Assembly (NCBI GenBank): GCA_964020155.1
Contig: OZ026546.1
Span: 5,640,400-5,672,899 of the forward strand
DNA from: Chondrilla cf. caribensis
Taxonomy: Eukaryota > Porifera > Demospongiae > Chondrillida > Chondrillidae
Length of the DNA: 32,500 nt
Direction of reading: 5' to 3'
The notes beneath the pieces were generated by a model. That model made no database searches, was not told the origin of the DNA, and was given only the letters and a program-made list of their open reading frames with translations. Positions 9,711 through 32,500 of the stretch are shown here, one piece after another (position 1 is the first letter of the stretch; each line of letters opens with the position of its first letter). The translations under genes and the position numbers were made by a program.

Positions 9711-10959
9711 TACACACACTCACTCCATTCATCTCGAGGTACTCATCTTCACTTGTATCGGATGTCATGTTGCTAGCCAGGGACCCCCTGACAGATACAT
9801 ATCCTTGATCCAAGAGCTTCTCTAATGAGGTGGTGGGCGGCTCTCCCGGACTTTTCAGTGAATTCAGCGACGTCGACCCTTGGTGGAGTGACCTGGTTTT
9901 GTTGCCGGGGTGATTTGGCTTGGGCGGTAACATCGGTGACATCGGACTGTGCCCGCGGTTTAAATCCTCACCCCCCATCACAATGCTGGTTAGAGACATC
10001 CGTAGTCTCGCTAGCTCGGCCTTGCTGGTGTGGAGCTCTTTCTCCTTTGCTCCCAAATCCGCCAGCAAATTGAGGAGCTTCACCGCCTTGAGGTCCTTGG
10101 CGCCATCGGCGTTAAGAAAAGTTAAGCAGGTGTGGACATTCTCCACGATCTCCGAGAAATTCGGTCTGCTTTCCGGTTCGTCCTGTAGGCAGCGAGCTAT
10201 CAGGGGGAGGAAATGCTTCTCCTGGGCGTTAAGAGTGGAAATGTAAGACTTTCGTCTCTCGAACTCCTTCAACACCGTGGTCTTATCCCGATGACCGTCC
10301 ATCACTTTTGGTGACGGCTTGGGGAACTCGTGGATCAAGACGTGAAGAATTAATTCACCGTACGTGAATGCATCGGCTGAAGTAGAACAGTATGGCTCCG
10401 GCCAGTCCGCTTTCCCCGTCGGAGGCAGTGTGGCCTTCTTCCCGTCCTGGAGCTTCGAAGCACTTCCAAAGTCGCCCAACTTGGCGGTGAGGGCCGCGGT
10501 GAGGTAGATGTAGGAGGCGTTTAAATCCCTGTAAAGGACTATTGGATCCAGGGAGTGGAGGTAGCACATTGCCAGAGCAACGTCCTTCAGGATGGAGGCT
10601 TTCACACAGAGCGGGAAAGTCTCTCTCTTCTTGCTGCTGAGGAATTTGGAGAGGCTGTCGTGTTGCAGTTCACAGACCAGCATTGGTTGGTTCTTCTTCG
10701 GTGAGAAGTAAATCCCGAAGAATTGAATGATGTTTGGATGCTTCAGCTCGCACCAAATCTTGCACTCGTAAACGAAGCGCTCGGAGATGTAGCCGTCCCT
10801 CGCGTCGCTGTTCACCAGTTTCTTCACTGCGCATGGTGCTCCCAGCCATCTGCCTTCAAAGGACGTCCCGAATACACCTACATCTAGAGAATTCTCGAAA
10901 ACATCGACGTTTTTTATCTCAAAGTCGTTGAGAGTTGTCGGCAACCTGTTCACCGGCAT
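6089..10959 (-). CDS. Two-kinase protein: TKL-like kinase, coiled coil, Pro-rich, SH3, SH2, TK pseudokinase (gene 3)
   Basis: Four exons (10959-9724, 9279-9154, 7823-7606, 7214-6089) join in matching phases (0, 0, 2) to 901 codons and a stop. The front kinase domain (about 20-280) keeps Lys46, Glu65 or a neighbour, YRD (143-145) and DFG (163-165), but has Tyr150 for the loop Asn. A coiled coil (288-325), Pro-rich segments and YLEM (407-410, a PI3K-type YxxM motif) follow. Next come a divergent SH3 (about 474-520, ending YIPPEYLAEV) and SH2 (528-620) with Arg554 (VVRKG) and His571. Last is a tyrosine-kinase-like domain with Lys662 but HRG (759-761) for HRD, Ser766 for Asn, and SGF (778-780) for DFG. 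Exons 2 and 3 have no usable start of their own, which favours one gene. Probable cytosolic signalling protein; the front domain may be the active one. The joined model needs transcript support. Confidence 0.68.
7215..7605 (-). other. Gene 3 intron 3
   Basis: 391 bp intron splitting an Ile codon (phase 2), with donor GTAAGC at 7605-7600 and acceptor CAG at 7217-7215. About 7431-7545 belongs to a dispersed repeat with a relative at 17634-17780. Confidence 0.75.
7606..7823 (-). CDS. Gene 3 exon 3: SH3-like domain
   Basis: 218 nt between the acceptor TTCATTTGTAG and the donor GTAAGC. The encoded segment goes from AIVKKDYKTLKF through VTVLKW to NGNAEYIPPEYLAEV, which matches the SH3 pattern ALYDY / G-Y-IP-x-x-Y-V. 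The RT loop looks shortened and the usual WW pair is absent. An in-frame TAG lies directly before the exon and its only Met is internal, so it cannot be a first exon. Confidence 0.72.
7903..8074 (+). mobile_element. Foldback element family B, copy 1
   Basis: One end reads CAGTCCAACCTGCTCAGT; the other end (ACTAGGCAAGTTGCACTG) is its imperfect reverse complement. The interior has GAGCACACCAAATACATAC and GTACATGAGCTAGGGAC, both shared with copies at 8231-8411 and 23590-23775. Confidence 0.6.
8231..8411 (-). mobile_element. Foldback element family B, copy 2
   Basis: Opposite orientation to copy 1: GTCCCTAGCTCATGTAC and GGTGTGCCATTCG are the reverse complements of its internal blocks. The ends TGCAACATCCTTAGTAAG and CAAGCAAGTTGGA match the family ends. 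Confidence 0.6.
9154..9279 (-). CDS. Gene 3 exon 2: proline-rich linker
   Basis: 126 nt, phase 0 on both sides, acceptor CTTCTGTTGCAG and donor GTGAGTAG. It encodes HPAKPIPKPRPRPHAPPSP and on to NTSSHS. The PxxP pattern with Arg (PIPKPRPRP) fits an SH3-binding segment, possibly an intramolecular ligand of the SH3 encoded by the next exon (inference). Confidence 0.68.
9280..9723 (-). other. Gene 3 intron 1 with (TG)n at the donor
   Basis: 444 bp, donor GTGAGTGTGTGTATG at 9723 running within 20 bases into a (TG)n tract (9641-9707, written CA on the plus strand). The remainder is AT-rich with no coding signal. Confidence 0.75.
9724..10959 (-). CDS. Gene 3 exon 1: TKL-like kinase domain and coiled coil
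   Basis: 412 codons from ATG at 10957-10959. Kinase landmarks in order: VGVFG glycine loop, CAVKK (Lys46), ELKHPNII, YRDLNASY catalytic loop, LGDFG, WPEPY in the APE position, SADAFTYGELILH helix F, SRPNFSEIV near the end. It ends SEDEYLEMNG before a GTGAGT donor. A 100-bp copy of the exon's 3' end lies in a COPA intron at 16649-16750. Confidence 0.88.
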
Positions 10960-11044
10960 CTTACAAGCAAGTTTAGTGTGTCTGGACGCGTTCTAAACTT
11001 TAGAAACTCGATCCTACCCTTTATGATATAAGGTTGTCGAAGCC

Positions 11045-11515
11045 ACTCAAGTAAAACGATATTCATGAGTTTTTCCTATCGAATATAATGCAATCTCCTT
11101 GGGGATCAGGCCACAAGTGTAGGAAACGGATTAGAAATAGCGTGTATACTACTCCGTAAACTCGACATCCAGATTCCACCGTAACATGGCGCCACTCGAA
11201 TAAACGATATTCATGAGTCTATCCTATCGAATGAATAATATTTGCAATCTCCTTGGGGATAGGCCACAAGTGTAGGAAACGGATATAACGTGTATACTCC
11301 TCCATAAATTCGACCTTCAGATTTCACCACAACCGCTAGGCCGCTACTCGAGTAAAGCGATATTCATGAGTCCTTTATATTGAATGATATTCGGGGTGGT
11401 ACCATGCAATCTCCTTGCATGGGGATCAAGCCACATGTATAGGAAAAGGATTGGAAATAGCGCATATACTATATACTCCGTAAACTCGACATCCAGAATC
11501 CACCATAAAATGGAC
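11045..11515. repeat. Threefold tandem repeat upstream of gene 3
   Basis: About 150-bp units share the blocks CGATATTCATGAGT (11058, 11205, 11358), CAATCTCCTTGGGGAT, CCACAAGTGTAGGAAACGGA and TCCGTAAACTCGACATCC. The third copy has an insertion and a modified block. It begins about 85 bp upstream of the gene 3 start codon. Confidence 0.85.
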
Positions 11516-12040
11516 CTAGATGTATTCCGTTACCACACACAGCAGTGAACAAAAACTGTATGTTACGTACACACGTTCAGAAATGTGTCAGATGTAATCT
11601 GTTAGCTTCATTAGTACCTACGTGATCAGCACATATATAGTTATCCTGTAATTATACATGATATGCATTGGTGAACATGATCTTGCTATATCACACACAG
11701 CCCGTTCCATCCTCCACGTATCGAATGGAGTTTAAGCTTTTTATAGCTATCGGCTCCACATGGTGAAAACCAATACTACCACAGGCAATCGATATGTAAA
11801 CATGAACGCTAAAAGTGAAGTCCGATGGGGATCAATTTCAGTCTGCCTACTGGAAACACTCATGCTGTGGGCTAACACAATACTTAGCAGATACTTGATA
11901 GTACACTTGATACTGCAGGGACTAGCGTACAGGAAGACCAGTGAAACACATATCTCCCCCCCTCCTCACACAACGTATACACACACAATGGATGCACACA
12001 CACATAGATGTTCACACACAGGCACACACACACACATGCA

Positions 12041-12041
<1 letters not shown>

Positions 12042-12083
<42 letters not shown>
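12042..12083. repeat. (CA)n microsatellite
   Basis: Pure CA tract with imperfect CA-rich flanks from about 11985. Confidence 0.9.
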
Positions 12084-12085
<2 letters not shown>

Positions 12086-12792
12086 CAAAACAAAACACTC
12101 TTTTGTGCAACCTCATCCTTTACCTGTGTTTCGATGAAACCAATCCAGTTGAATTTAATACTTCCATGTACAGTTGTACCTCTAATGAATAAATTGGTAT
12201 ATCAATTATTGTCTCGTGCATGAGATATGGGTGCTTGCATACATTCCTTCAGGTACATACAATCTCTATATTTGTGCATCAAATGTGAATTTACGTATGT
12301 ACTTCTTCGCAGCATAAACACCGTAAGCAGATAATCTATACACCAGGGTGAATAAATGTACTGTATCAAGTATGTTATAGTGTAGCCTTGACAATCTGGC
12401 GCTCCTAGGGCTACAGCAACTTGTCAGATTGGTGGTTGTGTGTATTCTGTAGTGTTCGTGGTGCTGTGGGGACAAATTTCGATCTTGGCACCACACTTTT
12501 CAAACTTAGAAAAACATGTTCGAAACTAGAGAGATATCCATCTCATTGATGTTCTACAGTCTATAACAATGAGCATGTCTTGGAAATCAGTGATCAGATT
12601 AGAGGTCTAACTGTCAATGTTTCTACCATTTGCCCAAGTCTAAATCAACGGATCAAGTTACAGTTAAATTAAGCAACATACCGACAAGTACTGTAAGGAA
12701 TAGCAAGAACCTAGAGATTTCAGATAATGGCTCCAATAACTTTACATACACATACATAATTAGATACGTAGTTTAGTAACACTACATGTGTC

Positions 12793-13095
12793 TCAATCTT
12801 TGAAGTCTATCTTGGGGAAACTTTCCATGTCACCCCCTCCGTACTGCCTCCTGACTCTATCGAGCTCCTCTCTGTATTTAGCCATGAATTCAGGCGAAGC
12901 CTGGGGAAGCGAACCGCCTTTGCTCTTTTCTTTGTATTCTCTCAGTTTTTCCACGAACAGTTTCTGAACAGGGTCTTCAACTTTAGTGGTTTTAGCCTGC
13001 GCTGAAAGCGAAGAAGTTGCTGAAATATTTCTTGTCCAAAGAGGAACGGAAAGCCCTCGCATGACAGCGGTTCTTGTCCAAGGTAGGAACGCCAT
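12793..13095 (-). CDS. ATP5PF: Mitochondrial ATP synthase coupling factor 6 (F6 subunit)
   Basis: 100 codons, single exon. F6 is a small subunit of the peripheral stalk of mitochondrial F1Fo ATP synthase and helps join F1 to Fo at the inner membrane. The core VEDPVQKLFVEKLREYKEKS and the end DMESFPKIDF match the family pattern DPIQKLFVDKIREYK ... NADMNTFPTFKF. Residues 1-35 are rich in Arg, Ser and hydrophobics with no acids, as expected of a mitochondrial targeting peptide. Length is close to that of animal F6 precursors (about 108). I start at ATG 13093-13095; the frame stays open upstream to 13362, but that part overlaps the COPA first exon on the other strand and has no similarity to F6. 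Confidence 0.9.
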   Translation of the reverse strand: MAFLPWTRTAVMRGLSVPLWTRNISATSSLSAQAKTTKVEDPVQKLFVEKLREYKEKSKGGSLPQASPEFMAKYREELDRVRRQYGGGDMESFPKIDFKD

Positions 13096-13295
13096 TTTCT
13101 CCACGAACCGTTCTCTGTATAAAAACGCTTTTGTATATGGAGCACATGCGAGTAAGTACGTAATATGAAGCAATATTAATTGTACTGTTAGCAGATGTTG
13201 GTAAACTTCCGTATAGTCTTGGATTCTAATCCTGGGCACGTTGTTCACCGTGTCCACTATCGAGTCTTTGTCTACCTTGGAAGCATTGAGAAACG
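13096..13295. promoter_or_regulatory. Shared promoter region of ATP5PF and COPA
   Basis: Only 200 bp separate the divergent start codons of two housekeeping genes, so a bidirectional promoter is likely. No convincing TATA box is seen. The COPA leader side is TACCTTGGAAGCATTGAG-like sequence just before its ATG. Confidence 0.5.
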
Positions 13296-32382
<19,087 letters not shown>

Positions 32383-32500
32383 GTGCTGTGGGTGTCTGCG
32401 TTTTGGTGTGCATACACACACCTACCTACCACACTTCTGTGTGCATGCATATATCTGCTTTGAATCTTCTCTACAATGAATCATGTACTGTATGCACCAC

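Larger units (their letters stand above)
10960..12792. other. Upstream region of gene 3 and 3' side of ATP5PF
   Basis: No gene seen. It contains a threefold tandem repeat (11045-11515), a (CA)n tract (12042-12083) and AT-rich spacer. Because genes 3 and ATP5PF are both on the minus strand, it should hold the gene 3 promoter and the ATP5PF 3' UTR. Confidence 0.5.

Noticed and set aside
11760..12137. Plus-strand frame of 125 codons upstream of gene 3
   Set aside because: Second half is a CA microsatellite and the first half has no recognisable motif.

Overview
The window reads as animal nuclear DNA, probably from a sponge (demosponge-like). The genes have spliceosomal introns with GT/AG borders. 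There is a metazoan coatomer alpha gene and a metazoan mitochondrial ATP synthase factor 6 gene. There are also TKL-type kinase-like proteins, SH3/SH2/tyrosine-kinase domains and tails with repeated NPSY-type tyrosine motifs, which I associate with sponge signalling families. The species assignment is inference. The DNA is full of (TG)n/(CA)n microsatellites, short inverted-repeat elements and GTAC/ACGT-rich spacer.

Layout. At 55-1365 (minus) and 1658-3891 (plus) lie two divergent paralogous pseudokinase genes, 292 bp apart. The first runs off the left edge. From 3892 to 6088 is spacer with three small foldback elements. From 10959 down to 6089 (minus) I assemble one four-exon gene of 901 codons: TKL-type kinase domain, coiled coil, proline-rich exon, SH3-like domain, SH2 domain, tyrosine-kinase-like domain. 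All intron phases agree. Upstream of it (11045-11515) is a threefold tandem repeat. ATP5PF is at 12793-13095 (minus). COPA starts 200 bp away on the opposite strand, at 13296, and runs off the right edge. Ten consecutive COPA exons (311 complete codons, the N-terminal WD40 propeller) are resolved, separated by introns of up to 6.3 kb.

How the parts relate. The three kinase-like genes share a single-exon kinase module that ends in a phase 0 intron, and each tail resolved here is different: NxxY tyrosine motifs in gene 2, SH3-SH2-TK in gene 3. One protein carries phosphotyrosine-type motifs and another carries an SH2 domain with an intact phosphate-binding arginine, so a shared signalling pathway is plausible but unproven. 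ATP5PF and COPA are housekeeping genes with a common short promoter region.

The most notable item is the two-kinase protein of gene 3. Its front domain keeps the catalytic Lys, Asp and DFG, while the rear tyrosine-kinase domain has lost both catalytic aspartates. That is the reverse of the JAK arrangement, with an SH3-SH2 pair between the two domains. Also notable are a gene-conversion-like tract between the inverted pseudokinase genes, splice donors that merge into (TG)n tracts, and a 31-bp minisatellite grown inside a foldback element.
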